Shown in pieces: positions 38,560 to 48,300 of a stretch of 64,000 bases of DNA. Both the position numbers and the translations under genes were made by a program. Source of the stretch: Buttiauxella selenatireducens (GTDB lineage: Bacteria; Pseudomonadota; Gammaproteobacteria; Enterobacterales; Enterobacteriaceae); assembly GCF_031432975.1 (NCBI RefSeq), contig NZ_CP133838.1:1240001-1304000 (forward strand). Reading direction: 5' to 3'. Within the stretch, counting starts at the first letter, position 1; every line of letters starts with the position of its first letter. The notes below the pieces were generated by a model. That model saw nothing but the letters and a program-made list of their open reading frames with translations, was not told the DNA's origin and did not search any database.

Positions 38560-40620
38560 TTATTCAGGTTGTTCCAGAGATTTAATGTAATCGTAAATCG
38601 CCAGTTGGGAGCGTACCTTGCGGCGGTTACCGCGTGGAACATAGCGATTACTGAGTTCTTTGTCGATATAGCGCGCTTTCACGGTATCGCTGAACAGTAT
38701 CTCAATAATATCCAGCACCCGCTGTTTCAGGCGCGGATCGAGAATAGCGACAGCCACTTCGATGCGGTAATCAATGTTTCGTGTCATCCAGTCAGCGGAG
38801 GAGAGATAGACTTTCTTATCGCCGCCGTTTTCAAAGATATACACGCGATCGTGTTCCAGATAGCGGTCAACGATGCTGATCACACGGATGTTATCGCTGA
38901 TGCCATCCAGATTAGGGATAAGCGAACACATGCCGCGCACCAGTAAATTAACTTTCACCCCTGAGCTTGAAGCCGCATACAGGCGATCGACCAGCCCTTT
39001 ATCGACCAGGTTATTCAGTTTCAGAGTAATGCCAGACGGTTCGCCGTTTTGCGCATTCGCAATCTCTTTGTCGACCAAATCATAAAGCAGACGACGCGAG
39101 TTTTGTGGTGAAACCATCAGATGCTCAAACGTGACCGGGCGATACGGATTTTCGATAAAGTTAAATACCCGACGCACTTCATTGGTGATGCGCGCATCCG
39201 CGGTGAGCAGCGAATAATCGGTATAAAGACGCGCGGTTTTCTCGTTAAAGTTACCGGTGCCAATGTGAGCGTAACGCACCACTTCGTCACCTTCTTTACG
39301 GGAAACCAGGAAGAGTTTGGCGTGAATTTTAAGGCCTGGCGCGGAGAAAATAACGTGTACGCCCGCTTCAGTCAGGCGCTTCGCCCAGTGAATATTCGCT
39401 TCTTCATCAAAACGTGCCTGCAACTCAACCACAACGGTGACTTTCTTCCCGTTATGCGCGGCATGAATCATCGATTCGATAATGCGCGAGTCTTTCGCCA
39501 CGCGATAAATATTGATTTTAATCGCCAGCACACTTGGGTCGAATGACGCCTGGCGTAGCAATTCCAGCACGTGCTCAAAGGTGTGGTACGGATAGTAAAG
39601 CAGCACGTCACGGTTACGGATTGCATCAAAGCCGTTGCGGAATTTATCGAACCAAATATGGCGCAGGCGCGGCAACGGTTTATTGACCAGATTGGCTTTG
39701 CCAACATTTGGGAAGCTAATGAAATCTTTGAAGTTATGGTAACGGCCGCCAGGCACGATGGAATCGTAGTTAGTGATCGTCAGCTTATTACGCAGCATTT
39801 CGACCATCGCATCGGGCATATCTCGTTGATAAACAAAACGCACCGGCTCCGCGGTTAAACGCTGTTTGAGGCTCGAAGACATCAATTCCAGCAGACTGGA
39901 TTCCATTTCGGTCACCAGGTCGTACTCTGCGTCGCGCGTCATTTTCATCGAATAGGCGTTCAGTGCGTCGTAATCGAAGAAGCCTTTGAAAATGTCGTCC
40001 AGGCAATAGCGCAAAATGTTATCCAGCAGGATCATCGGCTTGCGGCGGCGCGGCGCTTCAGGCGGCAAATTCACAAAGCGCGGCACTTTATCGGACGGGA
40101 TTTCCAGCAGCGCGTAACGAATATCGCTGCCCTGAATAATTTCTACCGCCAGATAGGTGTAATCATCTTTGAGGAACTGCACCAAATCGGTGTCGTGGTT
40201 AATCAAAATAGGTGTGATGTGCTGGCGCAGATAATGTTTGAAATAGTGGCGTAGCCAGTTTTGCTGATTGGGGGAAAGCTGGCGTTCGTTGATCAAGAAG
40301 ATCTGATTACGCGCCATTTCCAACAGCAGATCGTTATACAACCCATCAAATTCTTGATCAGCTTTCAGAACACGCGCCTGAATTTTATTGAGTAAATGGC
40401 GCGAATTGGGAGCCGTACCTTGTTCTTCACTGATCAGGATCCGCCGTTTAAGTTCAGCGAATCGGACCTTGTAAAATTCATCAAGGTTATTCGAATAGAT
40501 GCCGAGAAAACGCATTCTCTCGATCAGCGGATTAATTTTGTCCGCAGCTTCCTGGAGCACACGTTCGTTAAAAGACAACCAGCTCAGTTCTTTTTCGATA
40601 TACAGCTTATCCTGACCCAT
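38560..40620 (-). CDS. ppk: Polyphosphate kinase
   Basis: Reversibly polymerises the ATP gamma-phosphate into polyphosphate (686 aa; E. coli 688). The four-domain PPK1 architecture is recognisable: N-terminal helical domain ([19 protein letters not shown]), head domain, and the two phospholipase D-like C-terminal domains. The autophosphorylated histidine lies in [24 protein letters not shown]. It is divergent from the unknown gene at 40811 with 190 bp between. In E. coli purN is the neighbour on that side, so the 40811-45653 segment is inserted here. Confidence 0.98.
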   Translation of the reverse strand: MGQDKLYIEKELSWLSFNERVLQEAADKINPLIERMRFLGIYSNNLDEFYKVRFAELKRRILISEEQGTAPNSRHLLNKIQARVLKADQEFDGLYNDLLLEMARNQIFLINERQLSPNQQNWLRHYFKHYLRQHITPILINHDTDLVQFLKDDYTYLAVEIIQGSDIRYALLEIPSDKVPRFVNLPPEAPRRRKPMILLDNILRYCLDDIFKGFFDYDALNAYSMKMTRDAEYDLVTEMESSLLELMSSSLKQRLTAEPVRFVYQRDMPDAMVEMLRNKLTITNYDSIVPGGRYHNFKDFISFPNVGKANLVNKPLPRLRHIWFDKFRNGFDAIRNRDVLLYYPYHTFEHVLELLRQASFDPSVLAIKINIYRVAKDSRIIESMIHAAHNGKKVTVVVELQARFDEEANIHWAKRLTEAGVHVIFSAPGLKIHAKLFLVSRKEGDEVVRYAHIGTGNFNEKTARLYTDYSLLTADARITNEVRRVFNFIENPYRPVTFEHLMVSPQNSRRLLYDLVDKEIANAQNGEPSGITLKLNNLVDKGLVDRLYAASSSGVKVNLLVRGMCSLIPNLDGISDNIRVISIVDRYLEHDRVYIFENGGDKKVYLSSADWMTRNIDYRIEVAVAILDPRLKQRVLDIIEILFSDTVKARYIDKELSNRYVPRGNRRKVRSQLAIYDYIKSLEQPE

Positions 40621-40810
40621 TAGCCCTCACTTGCGTTTTCGTGGACGTAAAAATGCCGTCACGTCTGACATTATGGCGAGCTTTAACGTGGAATGTCCAA
40701 CAATGGCCGTAAACCAACTTCTTTCTCGCTTTCAGCACTGTGAGACGCAAGACAGTAGCGCCGCCATTTTTTAATTAAAATGGTGTTTTATAAAGTGGTA
40801 GGGGCTGGGG

Positions 40811-42472
40811 ATGTGGGAAACACGGGCGCTTGAACTGAACAACCAGGAGCTATGGAACTGGCATCAAGCCTGCCAGTTTGTTGATTATGCCTGTGCGCAT
40901 AACTTTAATACTGTGGTGATTGGGCAAACCGATTTACTGGGCAAGCTTGTTACCCCGGCGGGCTACACTCCTGCGCAACACAATGACCGTATATCCGTGC
41001 ATCAGCGTGGCTGCTGCGTTTACCTGAATCGCTTAGCGCAGTACTGCAAGGCACGTGGCTTGCGCTTCTATCTTCAGGCTAAAGAGATTGGATTTCCGGC
41101 TGATTTACTCCTGCAACAACCCCAGTTGTTCGATGGCCACGGCGGCTTGCGTTTTGATGCTGATTTCTGGAGCCAGTATCTGGCAGATAAACTGGCGCTG
41201 GTCTGTAAGCAGATTCCCGCGATAGATGGCTTGCTCCTGGCGATTTCAAATACTGACAGTCTGGTGCCAATCGCGGCGCCAGACTGGAAAGCGAACGTGG
41301 CGCAGCAAAAAAAATCGGCCAGTACGGCACTTTACCGTTGTTGTTTTAATGCCGCCGCCCAGGTCATGAAACGCCACCACAAACAACTAGTATTGCGTCT
41401 TTTCCCCGCCAGTATCGACGGAGTTGAGCCGGTTCTCGACGCTATCGCTGGTTTGCCCGCCGATGTGGCGGTCTCGATAAAACTCACACCGGAACGCTTC
41501 TGGCCCGAATTCCCTAATAACCCGGCATTGCTGGCAGTATCAGACCGAGAAGTCTGGGTGGAAGTGGACGCTGCCGGGGAAGAAGTGTGTTGGGGAAACC
41601 TGCCGTTTATCCGTGCGGATGAAATTCAGGGACGATTACTGTGGTGCCAGGCCAGCAACCCGGCTATCAAAGGGGTGTTGTGCAAAGCAAGCTGGGAAGG
41701 TATCGATAATCACAGTGTGATTGGAACCTTAAGTGAGTTTAACCTCTTTTGTTGTGCAAGGTTTCTCAAGTCAGACGCCCTGTCAGAAAGTACATCGCAA
41801 CTGCTGAAGCGTTGGCTAATGGAGTGCTGGCAATGGCAAGCGGATGAACAGCAGCTTCAGATTCTGAAGGTGTTGTTTGAACAGGCGCATCAGGTGATTT
41901 ACAGCGCCATTTACGCTCGTCACCATGTTTTTCATCGCCATAGTCTGTTACCTGAAAGCTACGGTCAGGTGGTCTGGAGTTTGTATGGCCAGCTTAACCG
42001 CAACCACTGGTTGCCCGGCTCAGCAGATGACATCGTCTTTGACAATCAGGATGCCGCAGGGGCATCCCGGAAACTCTCCTTGATCGCGGCAGAGAAAGAT
42101 ATAGCGTGGCAAGGGGCGGAAAATGTACAGCGTCAGGCATTCGAGTTTGCGCAAAATGCCGACTTCCCTCCGGCATTAGCTCAGCGCTGGCAGACTGAAT
42201 GGCAAGGGCTGTTTTTATATTGCCGGGCGTTTATTCATGCCCAAAAAGCCTTTTTTACGCTGCACTATGCTCGCGAAGTTGAGAATAACTGGAGCCTGCG
42301 TGAAGTGTGCCAGGCCAATATTCAGGCACTCTATGGAACGGCTCATGAAATGGAGGATTTTTGCGGCAAATGGAGTGATATCCCTCCTGCCATGCATGTC
42401 ATGTTTGATGCCGGAAGAGCCAGAGCGCTTGCCGGGAGTTTAAGCAAAGAGTTAGCGAAACTGACAGGCTAG
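40811..42472 (+). CDS. Putative TIM-barrel glycoside hydrolase of unknown specificity
   Basis: 553 residues, not recognised as a named family member. No signal peptide or membrane segment, so cytoplasmic. The N-terminal part alternates predicted strands and helices (TVVIGQ, RGLRFYLQAKEIGF, IDGLLLAISNTD, QLVLRLFP, VAVSIKLTPERFWP, REVWVEVDAAGEEVCWG, IKGVLCKASWEG), the pattern of a beta/alpha barrel; the blocks after residue 200 resemble TIM-barrel glycosidases related to alpha-glucuronidases (GH67-like), but this is from memory of patterns only. The C-terminal 250 residues look all-helical. It lies beside GH105 and GH28 genes for pectin fragments, so removal of a uronic acid or other side-chain sugar is a possible role. 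The promoter region holds TATAAA at about 40791; upstream AGGGGCTGGGG may be the ribosome binding site. Confidence 0.6.
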   Translation: MWETRALELNNQELWNWHQACQFVDYACAHNFNTVVIGQTDLLGKLVTPAGYTPAQHNDRISVHQRGCCVYLNRLAQYCKARGLRFYLQAKEIGFPADLLLQQPQLFDGHGGLRFDADFWSQYLADKLALVCKQIPAIDGLLLAISNTDSLVPIAAPDWKANVAQQKKSASTALYRCCFNAAAQVMKRHHKQLVLRLFPASIDGVEPVLDAIAGLPADVAVSIKLTPERFWPEFPNNPALLAVSDREVWVEVDAAGEEVCWGNLPFIRADEIQGRLLWCQASNPAIKGVLCKASWEGIDNHSVIGTLSEFNLFCCARFLKSDALSESTSQLLKRWLMECWQWQADEQQLQILKVLFEQAHQVIYSAIYARHHVFHRHSLLPESYGQVVWSLYGQLNRNHWLPGSADDIVFDNQDAAGASRKLSLIAAEKDIAWQGAENVQRQAFEFAQNADFPPALAQRWQTEWQGLFLYCRAFIHAQKAFFTLHYAREVENNWSLREVCQANIQALYGTAHEMEDFCGKWSDIPPAMHVMFDAGRARALAGSLSKELAKLTG

Positions 42473-42487
42473 TGGGGAAAAAAGCGG

Positions 42488-42524
42488 ATAAAAAAGGTGG
42501 ATACAGCAAAAGCTTTATCCACCT
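42488..42524 (-). terminator. Intrinsic terminator of the GH105 gene
   Basis: AGGTGGATA and TATCCACCT form a 9-bp stem, extended inside by AGC/GCT around AAAA. On the minus strand the stem is followed by TTTTTTATCC, so it ends leftward transcription just past the GH105 stop. On the plus strand no U-tract follows. Confidence 0.8.
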
Positions 42525-42544
42525 GATAGCTAAACAATTAATGG

Positions 42545-43651
42545 CTAGATGTGTAAACGCAGTGACTCAACCAGGCAGAGGATCGCCATCGCTTGACCAT
42601 AAGGCATTGAGGTCAGAGGAATGTTTCGATAGTGGTCCAGGTCGTGCCCCATCGCCGTACCAAACGAAACTTGCGTCAGTTCCCCTTGTGGCGTGATGTG
42701 GTTGATTACACCCTCGGTTGCACGTAGTGCCACTGGAAGCCAATGGCTCTCAAGGTAGCCCAGACGAACGGCCTTGAAGATGCCAGCCGCGAACCCGGCA
42801 CTGGCAGAGGCTTCAACATAGCTTTCTGGATCGTTAAGCAGGGTTGGCCACAAACCATTTTCCGCCTGGCATTCGGCAAGTGCTGCAACCTGATTGCGTA
42901 ACACATTGCACAGTTGGCGATAAAGCGCGTCCTGCGGCGGTAAATCTAACAGCTCCAAAAACTCAGGGATGGCGAGTGTTATCCAACTATTCCCACGAGC
43001 CCATAGCGCCCCAGCAAAATGGTGTCGTCCATCAAAGTTCCAGCCGTGATACCACAGCCCCGTTTTAGGTTCAGCCAGGTACTGAATATGCTGAGTAAAC
43101 TGATATTTCGCTTCTTCAATCCACTCTGGTTTGTTGAGTAATTTACCGATGCGAGCAAGTGGAAGCACTGCCATCATCAGCGTGTCGTCCCAGATTTGCT
43201 GGTGATGGTCATTTTCATAAGTGACATGCTGGAAACAGCCTTCATCGGTACGCGGCAGTTGATGCTGGAGCCAGCGCCCCCAGGTTTCCAGGTAGGGGAG
43301 CCATTGTGGATTTGGCTGATCTTCATAGCATAATGCCAGCGTCAGGAACGGGCAGGCGGTATTGACGTTCTTAATTGGCGTGCCTTCGGCAAAACGATCG
43401 CTAAACCAGAGGTCGATAATCTCTTTGGCGCGCTCAGAGCCACTTACCTGATAGTAGCGATATAAACCAAACAGACCGATTCCGTGTGTCCATTCCCAGC
43501 CAGCCCACCCTTTGGTATCAACAATCCGGCCATCACTGAGGCGTTGTAAAAAGCGTCCATCAGCGTCTTTGATGTCGACCAGTCCACCAATCAGGCTATC
43601 AATGAGCTCGGTAGTGTGTTCACGGGTGGGTGATAGCGGTGTATTTGTCAT
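42545..43651 (-). CDS. GH105 unsaturated rhamnogalacturonyl hydrolase (YteR/YesR-like)
   Basis: Intracellular hydrolase of family GH105 (368 aa; YteR 373) that splits unsaturated galacturonyl-rhamnose or related disaccharides left by pectin lyases. The alpha6/alpha6-barrel is suggested by GWAGWEWTHGIGLFGLYRYY, and the catalytic region IWDDTLMM places the general acid at D155/D156; HFAGALWARGNSWITLAIPEFL is also typical. The start MTNTPLSP is chosen because AAGGA stands 7 bp upstream; the frame is open 19 codons further. No signal peptide. It diverges from the GH28 gene over a region with two CRP sites and is followed by a clear terminator. Confidence 0.9.
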   Translation of the reverse strand: MTNTPLSPTREHTTELIDSLIGGLVDIKDADGRFLQRLSDGRIVDTKGWAGWEWTHGIGLFGLYRYYQVSGSERAKEIIDLWFSDRFAEGTPIKNVNTACPFLTLALCYEDQPNPQWLPYLETWGRWLQHQLPRTDEGCFQHVTYENDHHQQIWDDTLMMAVLPLARIGKLLNKPEWIEEAKYQFTQHIQYLAEPKTGLWYHGWNFDGRHHFAGALWARGNSWITLAIPEFLELLDLPPQDALYRQLCNVLRNQVAALAECQAENGLWPTLLNDPESYVEASASAGFAAGIFKAVRLGYLESHWLPVALRATEGVINHITPQGELTQVSFGTAMGHDLDHYRNIPLTSMPYGQAMAILCLVESLRLHI

Positions 43652-43851
43652 GGTCTGTTCCTTAAACAGAAGTTGAGGCTGGAGTCCGATAAAAAAGGAG
43701 TTCGGCATTTACGTTACGAAGTGTGGGCAACATTCTCCACGACCCCTGCAGGGGTTTTATCTGGTAATGCGAAGGAGGCGAGGAAATACCGAACAAATGT
43801 TCACTGTTCCACGCAGTTGGGGTGACATAGAGGCGTAGAGGGGCAATAAAG

Positions 43852-43867
43852 TGTGACTTACGTCACT
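43852..43867. promoter_or_regulatory. CRP binding site 1
   Basis: TGTGACTTACGTCACT matches TGTGA-N6-TCACA at 9 of 10 fixed positions. It is centred at 43859.5, 208 bp upstream of the GH105 ATG. Confidence 0.75.
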
Positions 43868-43893
43868 AATGGAAAAGCACCCCTCAAACCTAC

Positions 43894-43909
43894 TGTGAAG
43901 CAGATCACC
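43894..43909. promoter_or_regulatory. CRP binding site 2
   Basis: TGTGAAGCAGATCACC matches TGTGA-N6-TCACA at 9 of 10 fixed positions. Its centre (43901.5) is 42 bp from site 1, four helical turns, so both dimers lie on one DNA face. It is about 140 bp upstream of the GH28 ATG. Confidence 0.75.
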
Positions 43910-43920
43910 TTTTTATCCTG

Positions 43921-43938
43921 CGCAAAACGTATTTTGCG
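43921..43938. promoter_or_regulatory. Palindromic repressor operator candidate
   Basis: CGCAAAACGTATTTTGCG has perfect 7-base arms around CGTA. It lies 11 bp downstream of CRP site 2, where RNA polymerase would bind for the GH28 promoter, as expected of a repressor site. The style is that of LacI-family operators, but no such gene is nearby. Confidence 0.5.
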
Positions 43939-44041
43939 AGCGAGACTGCATTTCTGCCCGTCAGGCAGGTTTAACCCGTAGAGCGCAGAAATGGGGCGTG
44001 GTGAGATATCAGGATCTTTTACATTGAGTGATGAGAGAACC

Positions 44042-45397
44042 ATGAAACTGACTCTGACCCCACAATGGGCGAGTAATGACGATAAAAATCAAGATACGCT
44101 CCGCTTCCAACAGGCGCTGGATACACTGGCACAGCAGGGTGGGGGGACGCTGGAAGTTGAGAGTGGCTGCTACAAACTGGGCGGGTTAACACTGCATTCG
44201 AATACCACACTTTATTTGCAGGCAGGCGCGGAATTGGTGGTTAGCGATGATTATCGTCATTTCCAGCAGGCCACGACGCAAAGTACAGCAGAGTGTTCCA
44301 ACTGGGCTTTTCTGTACGCAATGGGCGCGCACAATATTACGGTGTGTGGCGCCGGAAAAATTAACGGCAATGCGGAGGGGTGGTTTGCACCTCATGTTGA
44401 TGAAATGGGGTATCGGCAGCCTGCCAAACACCGTCCACGCATGATTGTTTTCGAAGATTGCACTAAAGTCCAACTGCAAGATTTTACCATTGAGAATGCC
44501 CCGATGTGGACCATTCACCTCGTCGCGTGCCAGCAGGTGAAAGTAATTGGTATTACCGTGGATAACGACCTGTCGATGGCGAATACGGATGCGCTGGACA
44601 TCGATAGCTGTCAGCAGGTGCATATCAGCAACAGCCACTTCAGTGCAGCCGATGACACCATTTGCCTCAAGACCAGTCGTAAACCCGCGCCGTTGCAACG
44701 TGCAACACGGCAGGTTGTCGTGAGTAATTGCACGCTTCGCTCTAAAAGCTGCGCGTTGAAAATTGGTACAGAAACATGGGAAGACATCGAAGATATTTGC
44801 GTAACCAACTGCGTCATCTATGAGTCAAACCGGGCGATAGGGCTTGTTTCCCGGGATGGCGGACGTTTGCGTCGCATGATTTTCAGCAACATTACTTTTA
44901 GCTGCGAGATGGCTCATGCTTGTCACTGGGGTAAAGCCGATCCTGTTTATCTTTCAGTGCGCGCCCGTGACCCGGAAATCCATCCAGGTGAAATCGAATT
45001 TATTCAGTTTCGCGGTCTTTCAGGAGTGAGTGATGGGGCCATTAATATGCACAGCGAGTTACCAGGACAAGTAAGACATATCGTTCTTGAGGGCCTGCAA
45101 CTCACGCAAAGGGTCAGCTCCTCACCTGAACAAGGTTTGTATGACATTCGCCCACCTTGTAATCCGTTATCACCAACCGGAATGGGGCTGGACAACGCCT
45201 GGTGCCTGAATCCGCAAACGCAACGAGCTTTCGGCGTGGAAGCGTATCCTGGCGGTTTGCCTGGTCTGTATGCCAACGGCGTTGAAGATTTGGCGCTGCG
45301 GAATGTAGAAATTTATCGTCCACAACCGTTGCCAGCAGGCTGGAATGAGCGGGAGTGCGTGTTAATCAATTGCGATGGAGTCAAACAAGATGATTGA
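44042..45397 (+). CDS. GH28 family polygalacturonase-like glycosidase
   Basis: 451-residue right-handed beta-helix protein of family GH28, which hydrolyses galacturonan or rhamnogalacturonan bonds by inversion. Catalytic aspartates are visible as NTDALDID (N181-T-D183) and ADD (D204, D205). The usual NTDG has Ala and the G-H-G segment is replaced by SCALKIGTET, as in bacterial exo-type or unsaturated-product subfamilies, so endopolygalacturonase activity is unlikely. No signal peptide, which points to cytoplasmic action on imported oligomers. The start MKLTLTPQWAS has GAGAGAACC upstream; a frame to 43991 lacks a binding site. The end overlaps the SemiSWEET gene by 8 bp. Confidence 0.88.
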   Translation: MKLTLTPQWASNDDKNQDTLRFQQALDTLAQQGGGTLEVESGCYKLGGLTLHSNTTLYLQAGAELVVSDDYRHFQQATTQSTAECSNWAFLYAMGAHNITVCGAGKINGNAEGWFAPHVDEMGYRQPAKHRPRMIVFEDCTKVQLQDFTIENAPMWTIHLVACQQVKVIGITVDNDLSMANTDALDIDSCQQVHISNSHFSAADDTICLKTSRKPAPLQRATRQVVVSNCTLRSKSCALKIGTETWEDIEDICVTNCVIYESNRAIGLVSRDGGRLRRMIFSNITFSCEMAHACHWGKADPVYLSVRARDPEIHPGEIEFIQFRGLSGVSDGAINMHSELPGQVRHIVLEGLQLTQRVSSSPEQGLYDIRPPCNPLSPTGMGLDNAWCLNPQTQRAFGVEAYPGGLPGLYANGVEDLALRNVEIYRPQPLPAGWNERECVLINCDGVKQDD

Positions 45398-45653
45398 TTT
45401 AGCCTGGCTTGGGCCTGTTGCCGCGTGCTGCACTACGGGGTCATTTGCGCTACAGGTGCTGCATATCCTGAAGAATCGCGATACTAAAGCCATATCCCTG
45501 AGCATGTATCTGGTGTTTGTTTTCGGCGTGCTCTGTTGGTTGCTATATGGAATGAGTAACGGGGATGTTCCCCTGATGATAGCAAATGGGATTACGCTTG
45601 TGCTGGCGGCGACAGTGCTGCTGATGAAAGTGGTGAACGAACGAGCGCGATAA
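45390..45653 (+). CDS. SemiSWEET family sugar transporter
   Basis: 87-residue protein with three hydrophobic helices (about 4-24, 37-55, 60-80), matching bacterial SemiSWEETs, which dimerise to form a sugar uniporter in the inner membrane. Sugar-pocket residues of E. coli SemiSWEET align with W50 and N66 here. The PQ motif is LQ (L21-Q22, codon CTA at 45450), so the hinge proline is absent. The start ATG overlaps the GH28 end, with GGAG 9 bp upstream; an ATG at 45375 has no such site. Co-translation with GH28 suggests transport of a sugar released or used by that enzyme. Confidence 0.85.
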   Translation: MIDLAWLGPVAACCTTGSFALQVLHILKNRDTKAISLSMYLVFVFGVLCWLLYGMSNGDVPLMIANGITLVLAATVLLMKVVNERAR

Positions 45654-45654
45654 A

Positions 45655-45676
45655 CGGTGGCGGGGAACCGCCACTG
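45655..45676. terminator. Weak terminator-like hairpin, SemiSWEET/purN
   Basis: GTGGCGG and CCGCCAC form a perfect 7-bp stem around GGAA between two convergent genes. The U-tract is poor (TGTATTGTTCT), so efficiency is doubtful. Confidence 0.5.
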
Positions 45677-45683
45677 TATTGTT

Positions 45684-46324
45684 CTACTCTTCTGCGGCAT
45701 AACCTTGAACTGGTAACGCTTTGCCATCAAGCCAGGCGCTATTATCACGCATTTCCAGACGCCCTTCGATAAACCAGGACACCACCAGCGGATAAATTGC
45801 ATGCTCCTGGTGCTGCACACGAGCAGTGATGTCGTCTTCATCGTCACCGTCAAAAACCGGGACTTTGGCCTGAAGAATCACCGGCCCACCATCGAGTTCT
45901 TCGGTAACAAAATGCACCGATGTCCCGTGGACTTCATCACCGTTCTCCAGCACCTGACGATGGGTATTCAGGCCAGGATACTTAGGCAATAAAGAAGGGT
46001 GGATGTTGATCAGACGGCCAGCGTAATGCGTGACAAATTCAGGGCTAAGAATCCGCATGTAACCGGCGAGCACCACCAGATCCGGTGCGTAAGCGTCGAT
46101 CTCAAGCATTAGCTCACGATCAAACGCTGCACGATCGGCGAATTGGTTGGCGGTTAACGCGTGGGCAGGGATCCCTGCCTCACGCGCACGTTCCAGACCG
46201 AAAGCATCGGTTTTATTACTGAATACAGCCGCGAGGGTGCCGTTAATCTTTTTGAGCTTACAGGCATCAATGATTGCTTGAAGGTTAGTCCCGCTGCCGG
46301 AAATTAGCACCACAATGCGTTTCA

Positions 46325-46325
<1 letters not shown>
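45684..46325 (-). CDS. purN: Phosphoribosylglycinamide formyltransferase 1
   Basis: Third step of de novo purine synthesis: formylates GAR with 10-formyl-THF (213 aa; E. coli 212). The N-terminal GSGTNLQAIIDA binds the phosphate, and the catalytic set is visible as N-I-H in GRLINIHPSLLP and Asp in TSVHFVTEELDGGPVI. Its ATG shares one base with the purM stop (TAATG), so it is translationally coupled to purM. The C-terminus differs from E. coli only in the last residues. Confidence 0.98.
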
Positions 46326-47383
<1,058 letters not shown>

Positions 47384-47417
47384 TTAGAAATAAAAAACGC
47401 CGCAATTCTAACAGTGC

Positions 47418-47433
47418 AGGCAAACGTTTGCGA
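47418..47433. promoter_or_regulatory. PurR box of purMN
   Basis: AGGCAAACGTTTGCGA matches the PurR consensus ACGCAAACGTTTGCGT at 14 of 16 positions, with the core perfectly symmetrical. It is 56-71 bp upstream of the purM start codon. Confidence 0.88.
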
Positions 47434-47535
47434 GCCTCTTATTCAGCGGGATGTAATAATTGTTGATATATACTGATTCCAGTCTCGTTGATCCTGATCA
47501 ACCCCAATACCTGTAGCACTGCCACGAAAAAGCGG

Positions 47536-47556
47536 TATAATCCGGCGATTTTTTTT
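47536..47556 (+). promoter_or_regulatory. upp promoter with T-tract initiation region
   Basis: The -10 TATAAT lies at 47536-47541; 5 bp later comes GATTTTTTTT (47547-47556), the same start-plus-T-tract as the E. coli upp promoter, where UTP level controls start choice and slippage of RNA polymerase. The -35 is weak. Confidence 0.75.
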
Positions 47557-47587
47557 ATGGTGGCCAACTATCTCGGGGAGAAAGAGT

Positions 47588-48214
47588 ATGAAGATCGTGG
47601 AAGTCAAACACCCACTCGTCAAACACAAGCTAGGCCTGATGCGTGAGAACGACATTAGCACCAAACGCTTTCGTGAACTCGCCTCAGAAGTTGGCAGCTT
47701 GCTAACTTACGAAGCTACGGCGGATCTGGAAACTGAAAGAGTCACTATCGAAGGCTGGAACGGCCCGGTAGAAGTTGACCAGATCAAAGGTAAGAAGATT
47801 ACCGTTGTGCCAATTTTGCGTGCCGGTCTGGGGATGATGGAAGGCGTGCTGGAAAACGTTCCAAGCGCACGTATCAGCGTTGTGGGTGTTTACCGTAACG
47901 AAGAAACTCTGGAGCCCGTTCCTTATTTCCAGAAACTGGTTTCTAACATTGAAGAACGTATGGCGCTGGTGGTTGACCCAATGCTGGCAACCGGCGGTTC
48001 AATGATTGCAACTATCGACCTGCTGAAGAATGCAGGCTGTACTAGCATCAAAGTGCTGGTTCTGGTGGCTGCACCAGAAGGTATCGCAGCGCTGGAAAAA
48101 GCGCACCCGGATGTAGAACTGTTCACCGCTTCTATCGATCAGGGCTTAAACGAGCACGGATACATTATTCCGGGCCTCGGCGATGCTGGCGATAAGATTT
48201 TTGGTACGAAATAA
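47588..48214 (+). CDS. upp: Uracil phosphoribosyltransferase
   Basis: Salvages uracil to UMP with PRPP (208 aa, as in E. coli). The PRPP-binding loop is [11 protein letters not shown], and the uracil-recognition end [17 protein letters not shown] is conserved. CGGGGAGAAAGAGT precedes the ATG. It forms an operon with the permease gene uraA, separated by a terminator-like hairpin. Control by UTP is expected from the initiation sequence. Confidence 0.98.
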   Translation: MKIVEVKHPLVKHKLGLMRENDISTKRFRELASEVGSLLTYEATADLETERVTIEGWNGPVEVDQIKGKKITVVPILRAGLGMMEGVLENVPSARISVVGVYRNEETLEPVPYFQKLVSNIEERMALVVDPMLATGGSMIATIDLLKNAGCTSIKVLVLVAAPEGIAALEKAHPDVELFTASIDQGLNEHGYIIPGLGDAGDKIFGTK

Positions 48215-48231
48215 GTGATTCACTAAAAAAT

Positions 48232-48260
48232 AGCCGACTTTGATAGTCGGCTTTTTTTTG
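48232..48260 (+). terminator. Terminator-like hairpin between upp and uraA
   Basis: AGCCGACT and AGTCGGCT form a perfect 8-bp stem around TTGAT, followed by eight T. It should reduce uraA transcription relative to upp. Confidence 0.85.
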
Positions 48261-48300
48261 ACTACAACACAACAACAACAGACAGACAAAGGAAACGACT

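Larger units (their letters stand above)
43652..44041. promoter_or_regulatory. 390-bp divergent GH105/GH28 control region
   Basis: Besides two CRP sites and the palindrome at 43921 (separate entries) this gap holds GAACA-AA-TGTTC at 43791-43802 and ACCCC-TGCA-GGGGT at 43742-43755, small perfect dyads of unknown meaning. On the minus strand TATGTC at 43824-43829 could be a -10 for GH105, which would place the first CRP site near -42. No KdgR-type box was recognised. Confidence 0.6.

Noticed and set aside
40726-40760. Pho box upstream of ppk
   Set aside because: CTTTCAGCACTGTGAGACG resembles a Pho box only loosely; the second direct repeat is missing.
43991-44041. Longer GH28 start
   Set aside because: The frame is open to 43991 but that ATG has no binding site and the extra residues do not match the family; ATG 44042 has GAGAGAACC upstream.
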